Of a stretch of 51,508 nucleotides of DNA, positions 33,175-40,474 are shown in pieces. The number at the start of each line of letters is the position of its first letter. The stretch's first letter is position 1. The stretch is taken from positions 1 to 51,508 of IMG/VR virus record IMGVR_UViG_3300042519_000955; one strand, written 5' to 3'. The notes under the pieces were generated by a model, which was given only the letters and a program-made list of their open reading frames with translations, was not told the DNA's origin and searched no databases. A program made the position numbers and the translations under genes. This DNA comes from a virus.

Positions 33175-33849
33175 TTATCCTCTAAGTTTATCATTAGCTT
33201 GTTGAACAAGAGAATCTAATTGCTTATCTCTTTTTTCTTTTTCAGCTTCTAGTTCTTCTAGTTGTTTTTCTAAGCGATCAATACTACCCCAGATAATGTT
33301 TGAGTTAGGGTCTAGTCTTTTAATCTGAGCTACTAGTTCTTCTTGCCTACCCCTACTGTAAAATCCGCTTTCTATATCATCAGCTAGGTCTTGTAAGTGT
33401 TTAGGTGCTGAAATACTGATACGTAAGTCATAACTACTCCACTTAGTCTTGTAGTCCCAGAACATAATACCTTTGGTTAAGTTTCTAAATAAGTTGTGTA
33501 GTCTTCTGTTTCTTACTCTTACTAGAGAGTTATCACAACCAAACAAATGTAAGAAGCGTAGAAACCATCTGGGGCACCATTTAGGCTTAGCTTCATAGTC
33601 CATAGCTAGAATTAACGGGTAAATAGCCCTAAAGCAGTCTCCGTCTTCACTGTAAGGAATAGAACCTAAGTAAGAATACTTATCATAGAAACCCTTAGGG
33701 AAGAATATAGGCTTAATTTCTCTCCAGCCTATATGCATAGTATGAACCATACCTTTCTTACGTCCTTTCCAAAACAGTAAGCCTGCTAAGAAGAAGGTTA
33801 CTTTCTCCTTAACAGGTCTATTGTCTTTTACTTCAAATTTGGTTCTCAT
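33175..33849 (-). CDS. Hypothetical protein with basic Trp-rich middle (224 aa)
   Basis: This 224-residue protein has an N-terminal aromatic stretch (VTFFLAGLLFWKGRKKGMVH), Cys/Trp clusters (PKWCPRWFLRFLHLFGCDNS) and a C-terminal coiled coil (SIDRLEKQLEELEAEKEKRD). It follows the lipoprotein gene with a 4-bp overlap. No family was recognised; the coiled coil suggests oligomerisation. Confidence 0.5.
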   Translation of the reverse strand: MRTKFEVKDNRPVKEKVTFFLAGLLFWKGRKKGMVHTMHIGWREIKPIFFPKGFYDKYSYLGSIPYSEDGDCFRAIYPLILAMDYEAKPKWCPRWFLRFLHLFGCDNSLVRVRNRRLHNLFRNLTKGIMFWDYKTKWSSYDLRISISAPKHLQDLADDIESGFYSRGRQEELVAQIKRLDPNSNIIWGSIDRLEKQLEELEAEKEKRDKQLDSLVQQANDKLRG

Positions 33850-34124
33850 TTGCTATTTTCCTTGTGTATAGGGTTTTTGCAGTTACCTTTGTGGCAAAGA
33901 ATGTTACCCTTGTGATTTTTACAGATAAAGTATTCACAATCTTCAATTACACACACCTTAAGTGGCTCTGATGCTATGTTACCTACTTCTGGTATTGTGT
34001 AGTTTGTTTGTTTACTCTGTACTGTTGGTTCTGTGCATCCTGTAATGAATAGCATAATGAAATACAATCCTCCTACTGTAAGCAGAAGGAAGAACAGTTC
34101 TTTTTTCTCGTTTCTTTTTATCAT
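33846..34124 (-). CDS. Cys-rich lipoprotein (92 aa)
   Basis: This 92-residue protein has a signal peptide and lipobox (GGLYFIMLFITGCTEPT; Cys lipidated). The exported part is Cys-rich (KVCVIEDCEYFICKNHKG, LCHKGNCKNP). Placement in inner or outer membrane cannot be told. Phage lipoproteins commonly block superinfection or DNA entry; that is inference only. Confidence 0.65.
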   Translation of the reverse strand: MIKRNEKKELFFLLLTVGGLYFIMLFITGCTEPTVQSKQTNYTIPEVGNIASEPLKVCVIEDCEYFICKNHKGNILCHKGNCKNPIHKENSK

Positions 34125-34213
34125 AAGTTAAAGTTTACCTTGGGTCATATAGACATGAGTGTCTATGGTCCACAAGAAGTTAAGTTTTTTGATTAAGTTT
34201 CTCATAAGTAAAA

Positions 34214-34233
34214 AGCCCTCGATTAAGAGGGCT
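34214..34233 (-). terminator. Terminator overlapping the cREC stop codon
   Basis: A 7-bp stem AGCCCTC/GAGGGCT is followed on the minus strand by TTTTTACTT. The stop codon of the cREC gene sits in the loop. Confidence 0.8.
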
Positions 34234-34570
34234 CTTGAAATTTTAAGTAGTTGTCTAGATATCCTTGTATGTTATCTCTTCCTACAGGATTCTGAGAGTG
34301 TACAAAGTACTTTGGTAGCTTAACTGCATTATTCATGCAGTATTCTATAAGCCATTTTGCACAATCTAACCCTGTTAACTCTGTGCCTAAGTCGTGATCA
34401 AGAGACATTCCATCAGGCATAGGATTTTCAGTTAGATAGTTTACAAATTCTCTGTAACCTTTTACCCAAGTAACTTTTACATTTTCACCAAAGATAACTG
34501 TAATCCAAACTCTGAATTGTGCTTGAGTAGGATTACGTAAGTCATCAAGCCAAAGAATTTCCTTTGTCAC
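34223..34570 (-). CDS. Cyclic-phosphate-processing receiver-like (cREC) protein
   Basis: This 115-residue single-domain protein has a receiver-like acidic triad: WLDDLRNPT, MSLDHDLGTELTG and VHSQNPVGRDNIQGYL. These match the cREC domain proposed for processing cyclic phosphates in RNA repair systems; the function is a family prediction. It starts at GTG (34570), 26 bp inside the preceding membrane gene. RNA-repair partners were not seen here. Confidence 0.68.
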   Translation of the reverse strand: MTKEILWLDDLRNPTQAQFRVWITVIFGENVKVTWVKGYREFVNYLTENPMPDGMSLDHDLGTELTGLDCAKWLIEYCMNNAVKLPKYFVHSQNPVGRDNIQGYLDNYLKFQEPS

Positions 34571-34796
34571 CGTTAGTAGTTCTTTTAGTGTTTGTTGACC
34601 TACGCTTAGCGTTGGCTGCCTTACGTTTTTTACGCTTAATGGCTTTTTGAATATCCTCCTCTACGTGGTCATAAGTAATATCACTATGTATAGGGTATCT
34701 TTCTTTTTTATCTGTACGATACAGTAAGTAAAGAATGATTATACCTATAGCCGAAGCTCCAAATAAGATTGCTAAGCCTGTGAATATGCTTTCCAT
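34545..34796 (-). CDS. Small membrane protein with basic tail (83 aa)
   Basis: This 83-residue protein has one N-terminal membrane helix (FTGLAILFGASAIGIIILYL), then a strongly basic tail (KAIKRKKRKAANAKRRSTNT) that may bind nucleic acid or membrane. ATG overlaps the upstream TAA (TAATG). Function unknown. Confidence 0.55.
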   Translation of the reverse strand: MESIFTGLAILFGASAIGIIILYLLYRTDKKERYPIHSDITYDHVEEDIQKAIKRKKRKAANAKRRSTNTKRTTNGDKGNSLA

Positions 34797-35026
34797 TATT
34801 TCTGACTTAAGTCTATGGAACCTGTAATGAAGTTAAGTTGTTCTGTGAGATGCATCTCTCCATAAGCATTGTCTACTTCATACGTCTTAGCAATCTTTAC
34901 TACCTTCTCTTCGATTTGTTTTTCTAGTGTTTCATCGTGAAGTTGAGACCAAGAGTCTCCGTTTTTAATACAAATCATTAAGATGTTAGCGTTGTGTTTG
35001 TCGATCTGATAGTTTACCCGATACAT
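34796..35026 (-). CDS. Hypothetical protein (76 aa)
   Basis: This 76-residue alpha/beta protein (MYRVNYQIDKHNANILMICI) sits 2 nt after the gene above and couples by TAATG to the next. Family not recognised. Confidence 0.5.
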   Translation of the reverse strand: MYRVNYQIDKHNANILMICIKNGDSWSQLHDETLEKQIEEKVVKIAKTYEVDNAYGEMHLTEQLNFITGSIDLSQK

Positions 35027-35028
35027 AA

Positions 35029-35208
35029 TTAGTTTAGCTTTGTGTATTTTCTACTGATTTTTCTTTGTTCCCAAATTAGATGTAATTGCCACCTGTACCA
35101 TTTGATTAAGTCTATACCTTTCTCGTTACAGTGGTCTATAAACTGAGGAGTCATCTTACCTTTAAGAGATACTACCTTTTCCATGGCTGTCGGACAATTG
35201 ATCATCAT
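35029..35208 (-). CDS. Hypothetical basic protein (59 aa)
   Basis: The likely start is ATG at 35208, 3 nt after a TATATTTG box; the frame could extend to 35232, or begin at MEKVV (35184). The product includes EKVVSLKGKMTPQFIDHCNE and ends YRWQLHLIWEQRKISRKYTK. It overlaps the upstream gene in another frame by about 47 bp. Confidence 0.45.
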   Translation of the reverse strand: MMINCPTAMEKVVSLKGKMTPQFIDHCNEKGIDLIKWYRWQLHLIWEQRKISRKYTKLN

Positions 35209-35392
35209 CTGCAAATATACTACAAATAACATCGTTTGTTACTTCTTGTTCATTGATTTCGAACAAAGTAAATACACTTGGTTGATTTTTAAACTGTTCT
35301 AATTCAGCCTTAGCCGCAGCAAAGTCTGCTTCAATTAGAATGTCTAGCTCCTTAATGAGCTGTTCTGCTGATTTTTCTTGGTTAGTTTTCAT
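35162..35392 (-). CDS. Acidic helical hypothetical protein (76 aa)
   Basis: This 76-residue acidic protein (IKELDILIEADFAAAKAELE) ends LSDSHGKGSIS. It lies 8 nt after the helicase gene. Its 3' end contains the promoter box of 35029-35208. Function unknown. Confidence 0.5.
   Translation of the reverse strand: MKTNQEKSAEQLIKELDILIEADFAAAKAELEQFKNQPSVFTLFEINEQEVTNDVICSIFADDDQLSDSHGKGSIS
35212..35219 (-). promoter_or_regulatory. Promoter box inside upstream gene
   Basis: TATATTTG on the minus strand ends 3 nt before ATGATG at 35208; a leaderless start is implied. It lies within the coding region of 35162-35392. Confidence 0.4.
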
Positions 35393-35400
35393 GATCTGTT

Positions 35401-36474
35401 TTATTTTAAGTGTGTGATTTTGTTTTGATCGTAATTTTTAAGATTGTCGCTTACCCATTTCTCATCTACTGTGTTACTGTAGCAAAGAATATGTACAGTA
35501 GCTGTTTGATCTGTTGGTAAGCGTAACATCCTCCCGAATTTTTGTTGGGCTTTGGGAGAACCTCCTGAATAAGAGTGTAGAATAATAGCATTTTTAAGGT
35601 TAGGGATGTTAATACCTTCGCTTAACTGCTCTACACATGATAGTTTAGTGATTTCACCTGTTTTAAAGGCTTCTAAGGGACTATTCTTGTTCTTGGAATG
35701 GTGAGAGTCCTTACAGAGTCTTTCAGCTTGATCTATGGTGTTTGCAAAGATTATAACTTTCTCCTCTGAGTCTATCTCTGAGATAAGTTTCTTAGCATAA
35801 TTTTCCTTAGTTTCAAACTGCTTTAAGAAATTGATTCTTTGAATGGTCTTAAACATTAGATTGTTACCCATTGCTCCATCTATCTCTCTAGTGATCCAAT
35901 CATACTGTGCTCTTTCACTGGTCATCCAACCTTGCTTAGTCTTAATGGTTTTATTTCTGTTTAAGTCTAAGTAGTGTACAAAGATGTGATAGTCGTTAAG
36001 AATCTCATTCTCTACGGCTTTATCTGTCTTAAATACGTACTTAATAGGGTAGTATTCCATCATAAGTTGCCCTTTCTCTGAGGTTAAATACTTAGGAGGA
36101 GTACCTGTTAAGCCTAAAATCCTACCCTTATATCCTTGTAAGAAAGGAAGAGCAGTAGCTTTAAGAGAATGTGCTTCATCTAAGATAAGAATATCATATT
36201 CTTCAGGATTGTGTTTTATGAGAGAAAGATAAGTAGTGAAGGTAATACGCTCTAAAAGCTCTTCAACCTCAAACTTAACTGCATCAGCTGTCCAAGACTT
36301 AAAGATATCTACCTTAGGAGCGACTACAAGAACTTTCAAGTGATCAGGTAAGACATTGATATAATCTAATCCTATCTTAGTCTTACCTGCACCTGTCGCT
36401 AATTGTAAACCACACCTTTTAAACTGTAAGGCTTCTTTAAGAGCCTGATGTTGTATTAAATCTCTTGTTATCAT
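35401..36474 (-). CDS. SF2 DEAH-box helicase (UvsW-like)
   Basis: This 357-residue protein has SF2 motifs: I LATGAGKTKIG, II ILDEAHSL, III LGLTGTPP, V EQLSEGINIP and VI QKFGRMLRLP. N-terminal RDLIQHQALKEAL supplies the Q-motif region. Size and order fit phage UvsW/RecG-class helicases used in recombination and fork repair. It lies well apart from the replication block but in the same direction. Confidence 0.85.
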   Translation of the reverse strand: MITRDLIQHQALKEALQFKRCGLQLATGAGKTKIGLDYINVLPDHLKVLVVAPKVDIFKSWTADAVKFEVEELLERITFTTYLSLIKHNPEEYDILILDEAHSLKATALPFLQGYKGRILGLTGTPPKYLTSEKGQLMMEYYPIKYVFKTDKAVENEILNDYHIFVHYLDLNRNKTIKTKQGWMTSERAQYDWITREIDGAMGNNLMFKTIQRINFLKQFETKENYAKKLISEIDSEEKVIIFANTIDQAERLCKDSHHSKNKNSPLEAFKTGEITKLSCVEQLSEGINIPNLKNAIILHSYSGGSPKAQQKFGRMLRLPTDQTATVHILCYSNTVDEKWVSDNLKNYDQNKITHLK

Positions 36475-36480
36475 ATATTA

Positions 36481-36981
36481 TCATTTGTAACTCTTTAGTT
36501 TGCTTACGTAAGTAGGATCTTCAGCATAAACACCGTCTATGTTTTTAAGATACCTTTTTTGAATGTGAGCATAACACTTGATATTGTCTCTATAAGTGTC
36601 ATACTTAGCATAGACTCCGTGTTTACCTGCTACATGTTTACATTTATGAAAAGTAATACCAAACAAGTTCTTTGCTTGAATACCTACATTAGACTTACCG
36701 TGGTTACTTTCAATTCTAGATTGTAAGCAAGCAACTGCTGCTAGGATTACTCCTTGCTTAGTAAGTTCTGCTGTAATTCCTGAATCATTAAGAATAACAT
36801 CCTTTTCTGTGATAACTTCTTTTATCACTTTAGTCTTAGTTATTACCTCTGATTCTGGAAACATAAATGATACTAATAGCAATACTGCAAAGATAACATT
36901 AATAGTTAAAGAGATGTGAAAATACTTCTGATAATTGGGAGCTTTTGATAAGCTAAGATCTTGATTTTGTTTGTAGTACAT
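36481..36981 (-). CDS. Membrane-anchored glucosaminidase/muramidase endolysin
   Basis: This 166-residue protein has an N-terminal signal-anchor helix (ISLTINVIFAVLLLVSFMF, about residues 24-42). A lysozyme-like glucosaminidase domain (FlgJ/LytD type) follows: ACLQSRIESNHGKS with catalytic Glu, KNLFGITFHKCK, YDTYRDNIKCYAHIQKR and DPTYVSKLKSYK. It should cut the peptidoglycan glycan chain. The hydrophobic N-terminus suggests SAR-type or secreted export independent of holin. The holin and spanins lie at 5.2-6.2 kb. Confidence 0.8.
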   Translation of the reverse strand: MYYKQNQDLSLSKAPNYQKYFHISLTINVIFAVLLLVSFMFPESEVITKTKVIKEVITEKDVILNDSGITAELTKQGVILAAVACLQSRIESNHGKSNVGIQAKNLFGITFHKCKHVAGKHGVYAKYDTYRDNIKCYAHIQKRYLKNIDGVYAEDPTYVSKLKSYK

Positions 36982-37048
36982 GATTGTTAATATTAAATGT
37001 GAAACATAAATTAAGGCAACAACTATGCCAAATGGTAATAATTAGAAC

Positions 37049-37075
37049 TTAGGGCAGGTATCTCTCCTACCCTAA
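37049..37075 (-). terminator. Strong hairpin, possible terminator
   Basis: TTAGGG + AGG pairs with CCT + CCCTAA across one mismatch. The minus-strand tail is only moderately T-rich. It lies just past the end of 37083-37475. Confidence 0.5.
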
Positions 37076-37082
37076 ATTAAAG

Positions 37083-37475
37083 TTAAATAGTATCGTCTTG
37101 CCAGTTAATAACGCTTACTACTTCAGACTCTTCTATAAAAGTCTTAAGATAATTCTTACCTACCTTGTAGTCTCCTAGAATGATATCATGGATAACTTGG
37201 TAGTCTTGAGGTACTATTACTTCTTTGATGAAGGTAATAGTTTGCTTAGTAGTAGGAAGTTCTCTTAATCCTCTTAAATAAGTCTTTTCATCAATCATAG
37301 ACTTAACTGTTAGGTGTTTAAACATCCTTTTAATCTCTCTTTCTTGGATACGATCTAGCTTATCTAAGCTAGTAATCCTACCCTTAAGTTGAAAAGAGTT
37401 AAATTGTGGCTTCTCCTCCCTTACGGAGTAGACTTTCTCTGCTACAATAGCAGTCGAAGTGATTCTTTTTCTCAT
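37083..37475 (-). CDS. Hypothetical protein (130 aa)
   Basis: This 130-residue basic protein (RIQEREIKRMFKHLTVKSMI, PQDYQVIHDIILGDYKVGKN) ends EVVSVINWQDDTI. It is preceded by an A/T-rich leader with a TACATTTA box 4 nt before the ATG, and followed by a hairpin. Family not recognised. Confidence 0.5.
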   Translation of the reverse strand: MRKRITSTAIVAEKVYSVREEKPQFNSFQLKGRITSLDKLDRIQEREIKRMFKHLTVKSMIDEKTYLRGLRELPTTKQTITFIKEVIVPQDYQVIHDIILGDYKVGKNYLKTFIEESEVVSVINWQDDTI

Positions 37476-37523
37476 ATAAATGTATTTTAAGTGTTTCTAA
37501 ATTAGATATCTGTCTAAAAAGAA

Positions 37524-37547
37524 AAAGGAGGCCCAATAACCTCCTTT
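37524..37547 (-). terminator. Terminator ending the tRNA-Leu / RNA-A transcript
   Basis: The 8-bp stem AAAGGAGG/CCTCCTTT is followed on the minus strand by TTTTTCTTTTT. It ends the non-coding transcript that starts before tRNA-Leu. Confidence 0.8.
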
Positions 37548-37887
37548 GACGTAATACAGATATGAAAAAGATTTTAACCACTCATTGGTTAGGGCTAATA
37601 TTGGTTAGCCTTTGCAGTTAGGATAAACGCTAATCTATCCTAACTAAAAAGTCCTGGAAGCAGATCTTACGGTATGCAACCAGGAACATTTAAAAAACAA
37701 CTTCTTGCATGCTCACCATGCTTTTAGATTTTACTGGACATAGTTTACTGTCCACCTGTTGACGTGCACATCAGAGCAGGGTCCATCACAGTTCACTTTG
37801 GGTCATGTAACTCATTTGGGTAATTACTCCCAAGAGCCAAAGTATCTTTCAACGGTGCTAATCCGCCCTCTGTAAGAAGTTGTTTTT
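37548..37887 (-). ncRNA. Structured non-coding RNA A, fused downstream of tRNA-Leu
   Basis: There is no credible gene in this 340-nt stretch. A perfect 15-bp helix (37692-37706 with 37874-37888) starts at the tRNA CCA and closes a 167-nt domain. Inside it are TCAACGGTG/CACC-TGTTGA with one bulge (37849-37857/37753-37762), ACTTTGG/CCAAAGT (37795-37801/37837-37843), TTGGG/CCCAA plus CTC/GAG, and GGACA/TGTCC (37736-37740/37749-37753). Outside lie TCCTGG/CCAGGA, GTTAGGATA/TATCCTAAC (37617-37625/37636-37644) and GGCTAA/TTAGCC. A terminator follows. Family unknown; ROOL and GOLLD are known large phage RNAs near tRNAs. Confidence 0.65.
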
Positions 37888-37976
37888 TGGTTCTATTGAT
37901 GGGAATCGAACCCATACTGACATTGCTGTCAACAGGATTTTAAGTCCTGCGTGTCTACCTATTCCACCACAATAGA
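37888..37976 (-). tRNA. tRNA-Leu (anticodon UAA), CCA encoded
   Basis: On the minus strand the acceptor TCTATTG pairs with CAATAGA, then discriminator A and genomic CCA (37888-37890). The anticodon stem CAGGA/TCCTG holds the loop CTTAAAA, anticodon TAA at 37940-37942. A class II variable arm follows and the T-arm is ATGGG TTCGATT CCCAT. It reads UUA, a frequent codon in this AT-rich genome. RNA A begins immediately at the CCA. Confidence 0.95.
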
Positions 37977-37980
37977 ATAA

Positions 37981-38000
37981 AGGGAGCCTTACGACTCCCT
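37981..38000 (-). terminator. Terminator after 38020 gene, overlapping tRNA-Leu start
   Basis: AGGGAG/CTCCCT stem with an 8-nt loop, then TTTATTC on the minus strand. It lies just upstream of the tRNA 5' end. Confidence 0.65.
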
Positions 38001-38001
38001 A

Positions 38002-38009
38002 CAAATATA
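38002..38009 (-). promoter_or_regulatory. Promoter box for tRNA-Leu / RNA A
   Basis: TATATTTG on the minus strand directly precedes the terminator arm. RNA begun here would start inside the arm and so avoid the hairpin. The upstream TTG element is not evident. Confidence 0.5.
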
Positions 38010-38019
38010 ATTCATTTAG

Positions 38020-38610
38020 TTAAATTACTTCTGCTTTAGCTTTAACTTTGTTTTCTTTGATAGCATCCATAGGATTAGCTGTCATGTTAGTAATGCTACG
38101 AGACAAGTTTTGATCTTGCTTAATAGTAGCATTAGACATACCTGGTTCAGCAAACTCTACAGAAGTGTAGATCAAAGCACCTTCAAAAGTTAACTCTTGA
38201 CCATCACGAGTCTTTTTAACAGACCATTGAGGCTTAAGAGAACCATCAGCATTTTTTACTACTGCATCATCAGTAGTATCTACTCTGCGAAGGATTAAGT
38301 CTTCACCATACAACTGAGAAGTACTTACGTTAACAGGGATAGCTGTTGAATAGTCACCAGTTACATCATCAGCAGTAAAGCCAAACTGACCAAAGTCTTT
38401 GTCAAAGTTGTCTTCAGTGAAGTTAAGCAATGCAGTCATACGGTTGGTAAGGTTACCACCAAGACCACGGCTAATCATACGTTGGTGAACAGATAAGTTA
38501 GCAGGAGTGTAGCACTCGAACATAACAGTAATAGGAGCTGTAAGTCCAGAATTGCGGAAAGCTTTGCTAGCGAAAGCTAAATTAGTTGATTTGAAATCTT
38601 CGTAAGTCAT
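38020..38610 (-). CDS. Abundant-type hypothetical protein (196 aa)
   Basis: This 196-residue protein has a beta-rich body (NSGLTAPITVMFECYTPANL, GALIYTSVEFAEPGMSNATI) and ends in a charged tail (NPMDAIKENKVKAKAEVI). The leader is A-rich (AAAACTAAAAACAAAATT), like that of the SSB gene, and a terminator follows. Such features suggest strong expression. Family not recognised; a nucleic-acid-binding or moron function is possible. Confidence 0.5.
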   Translation of the reverse strand: MTYEDFKSTNLAFASKAFRNSGLTAPITVMFECYTPANLSVHQRMISRGLGGNLTNRMTALLNFTEDNFDKDFGQFGFTADDVTGDYSTAIPVNVSTSQLYGEDLILRRVDTTDDAVVKNADGSLKPQWSVKKTRDGQELTFEGALIYTSVEFAEPGMSNATIKQDQNLSRSITNMTANPMDAIKENKVKAKAEVI

Positions 38611-38644
38611 AATTTTGTTTTTAGTTTTTTAAATTTGTTAATTT

Positions 38645-38974
38645 TTAGTTGTCTTCTAATACTGTTACTTTATCTTTCTCATAAATATAAATAGGCCCTA
38701 TATAGCCGTCTTTAATAAGATAAGTCTTTTCACAGTCTTGTAACTTGTAAGAGATGATCATGTTCCATTCTGAGAACTTAAACACGAAACAATCTATTAC
38801 TTTAGGAGGATTAGGATTACCTTCTCCTATGAGATCTTCAATAAAGAGAGTATCTGAATGCGTTAAGCGTTCAAGTTTTACACAGCTATCAGAACAAAGA
38901 GATCTAATAGGAAATAATTGGGCTTTTAGATTAGTAAAGCCGTTTAAAATTAAGATAAAGAACAGTTTTTTCAT
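38645..38974 (-). CDS. Small exported protein (109 aa)
   Basis: This 109-residue protein has a signal peptide (KKLFFILILNGFTNLKAQ, cut before Gln). The exported part has a Cys pair (IRSLCSDSCVKLERL) and beta strands (DCFVFKFSEWNMIISYK). It should sit in the periplasm. Possible superinfection or envelope role is inferred from export only. Confidence 0.6.
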   Translation of the reverse strand: MKKLFFILILNGFTNLKAQLFPIRSLCSDSCVKLERLTHSDTLFIEDLIGEGNPNPPKVIDCFVFKFSEWNMIISYKLQDCEKTYLIKDGYIGPIYIYEKDKVTVLEDN

Positions 38975-38987
38975 AGTTTTAAATTAA

Positions 38988-39007
38988 AGGGGCCATTGCT
39001 GACCCCT
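38988..39007 (-). terminator. Terminator after ParB-like gene
   Basis: AGGGG/CCCCT stem over a 10-nt loop, followed on the minus strand by TTTAATTT. Confidence 0.65.
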
Positions 39008-39015
39008 AGTTTTAA

Positions 39016-39999
39016 TTACAAGCCTTTACGCAAGAACTCAAGTGCAATTTCTTTCTTAGAAGCACAGAATTTTAATTGATCTGCATTTTCTTTTACATAC
39101 GACATTAAAGCTTTATGCTTAGCGTTAGTATAAGTTTCTTCTGTAAAGATATTAATAGCAGCACGAGTTAATGCTCTTGTAGACCATCTGTCCATTTTAG
39201 GAACAATAGTAAGCAAGTTTGCTACACGTTGACAGGCTAATTCAGATTTAGCAAAGTCAGGCATTTCAAATTTACCTGCTTTCATAGTCTTAACAGCTTC
39301 ACCACCGTCATTACCTGTAGATGCGGTAATAACAACATCAAAGTCTAAGTTGTACTTTTTCTTCAAGAAAATAAGTTGCTTATAATCTTCTTTAGATTGA
39401 GCCCAGGCATTTACATAATCGCCTTGTTTCCAAGATCTAGAAGAAGAATTAAGCATAGCAACTAATTCAGTAAGCTGTTCAACATTTTCAATTCCATTTA
39501 CAACTACATAAGGAATAGGAATACCTAAACGCATACAAGCCATAAGAGCATGTTGACCGTCTGCTACATACTTACACATATAGCCATTAATAAAAGATAC
39601 TTCTACTACGATGATAGGACGAATCATACCATACATTTGAATAGAATTAGCTAAACGATCAATGTGTTTTAAGATAAGAGTACGTTGAACACCTGGCAAA
39701 AAGTTAAGTGTTTCGTTTGCTTTAAGCCACTTTAAGTTGTTTTTAAGACTGTTTCCGCTTACATACAACATCTTCTTAGTTTTGCTTACTGCTGTTTTAG
39801 TAACTTCTTTAGCTTTCTCCATAAAACTAATAGGAGTAGTTCTAGAAGATGACTGTAACAGAGAATTAGTTACTGTTGTTTCTTTAGAAACAATAACATT
39901 TTTACGAGGACGACCTTTTCTACGAGGAGTAGGAGTTGGTGCGTCATTTTTGGTTACCAATTTAACCTTTAATTTGTTTGTTTTCTTTGTTGTTTTCAT
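39016..39999 (-). CDS. ParB/Srx-like protein with AT-hook
   Basis: This 327-residue protein has a Lys-rich N-terminus with an AT-hook (RRKGRPRKN), then a ParB/sulfiredoxin-like domain: GMIRPIIVVEVSF and YVADGQHALMACMRLGIPIP (the GxHR-type core with Gln-His), IPYVVVNGIENVEQLTE. A helical C-terminus ends EFLRKGL. ParB-like domains can be CTPases or nucleases; here Asp-Gly-Gln-His replaces DGHHR. DNA binding to AT-rich sites is likely. A long A/T leader without a Shine-Dalgarno site implies high expression. Confidence 0.7.
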   Translation of the reverse strand: MKTTKKTNKLKVKLVTKNDAPTPTPRRKGRPRKNVIVSKETTVTNSLLQSSSRTTPISFMEKAKEVTKTAVSKTKKMLYVSGNSLKNNLKWLKANETLNFLPGVQRTLILKHIDRLANSIQMYGMIRPIIVVEVSFINGYMCKYVADGQHALMACMRLGIPIPYVVVNGIENVEQLTELVAMLNSSSRSWKQGDYVNAWAQSKEDYKQLIFLKKKYNLDFDVVITASTGNDGGEAVKTMKAGKFEMPDFAKSELACQRVANLLTIVPKMDRWSTRALTRAAINIFTEETYTNAKHKALMSYVKENADQLKFCASKKEIALEFLRKGL

Positions 40000-40038
40000 A
40001 AATGTTTTTTTTGGTTTTTTGTTTTTTTGTTTAATTTG

Positions 40039-40113
40039 TGGTAGCCCCTGGGTGAATCGAACACACCATCTCTAGGATGAAATCCTATTGTCCTACCATT
40101 AGACGAAAGGGCC
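40039..40113 (-). tRNA. tRNA-Glu (anticodon UUC), CCA encoded
   Basis: The acceptor GGCCCTT pairs with AGGGGCT (two G-U pairs), then A and genomic CCA (40039-40041). The D-arm is TCTAATGGTAGGA. The anticodon loop is ATTTCAT, anticodon TTC at 40079-40081. T-arm GTGTG TTCGATT CACCC has one mismatch, and pair 27-43 is A-G. The fold is otherwise standard, so the weak pairs may reflect drift or tolerance. Confidence 0.85.
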
Positions 40114-40142
40114 AATTACACTTTAACCTTAAGTGTGAAGGA

Positions 40143-40292
40143 TTAGTCTATGCCTACTTCTTTAGCAGCATAATAAGCAGAGAAAGCTCGGCTTACACCT
40201 TGCTTTCTAAAATACCTGTAGAAATCCAAGAACTCCGCTAAGAGTCCATAAGATTTAGCTACATACCAATGTTCTAAGAATTGATCTTTCAT
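40143..40292 (-). CDS. Small hypothetical protein (49 aa)
   Basis: ATG at 40292 overlaps the upstream TGA (ATGA) and the frame runs to TAA at 40143. It encodes MKDQFLEHWYVAKSYGLLAE ... FSAYYAAKEVGID, a 49-residue aromatic helical protein. It is the last gene of a chain of overlapping micro-genes. Function unknown. Confidence 0.55.
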   Translation of the reverse strand: MKDQFLEHWYVAKSYGLLAEFLDFYRYFRKQGVSRAFSAYYAAKEVGID

Positions 40293-40474
40293 AATATTTC
40301 AGTTAAAGAGTTAATTTCTGCTTTAAGAGTTTCTATGTAACGTTCTTGATCTCTTACCCAATTCTCTTCACCAGAATCCATAGAAGGTACTGTAAAACAA
40401 AATAGGTCATTCTCTGCAGCATTTAGTTCTTGATACAAGTAAGTCAATCGGTCTTGAATGTCTTCAGTGTTCAT
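40289..40474 (-). CDS. Coiled-coil hypothetical protein (61 aa)
   Basis: This 61-residue acidic helical protein (DIQDRLTYLYQELNAAENDL, QERYIETLKAEINSLTE) overlaps both neighbours by 4 bp. A two-stranded coiled coil is likely. Function unknown. Confidence 0.5.
   Translation of the reverse strand: MNTEDIQDRLTYLYQELNAAENDLFCFTVPSMDSGEENWVRDQERYIETLKAEINSLTEIL

Noticed and set aside
37561-37620. Plus-strand 19-residue frame MKKILTTHWLGLILVSLCS after ACAGATATG
   Set aside because: It lies antisense to the RNA A transcript and overlaps a GGCTAA/TTAGCC helix. Its length and lack of a lipobox give no support beyond the start context.
37750-37790. CTGATG in RNA A as a hammerhead ribozyme core
   Set aside because: The second core GAAA and cleavage triplet are not in place around three helices.
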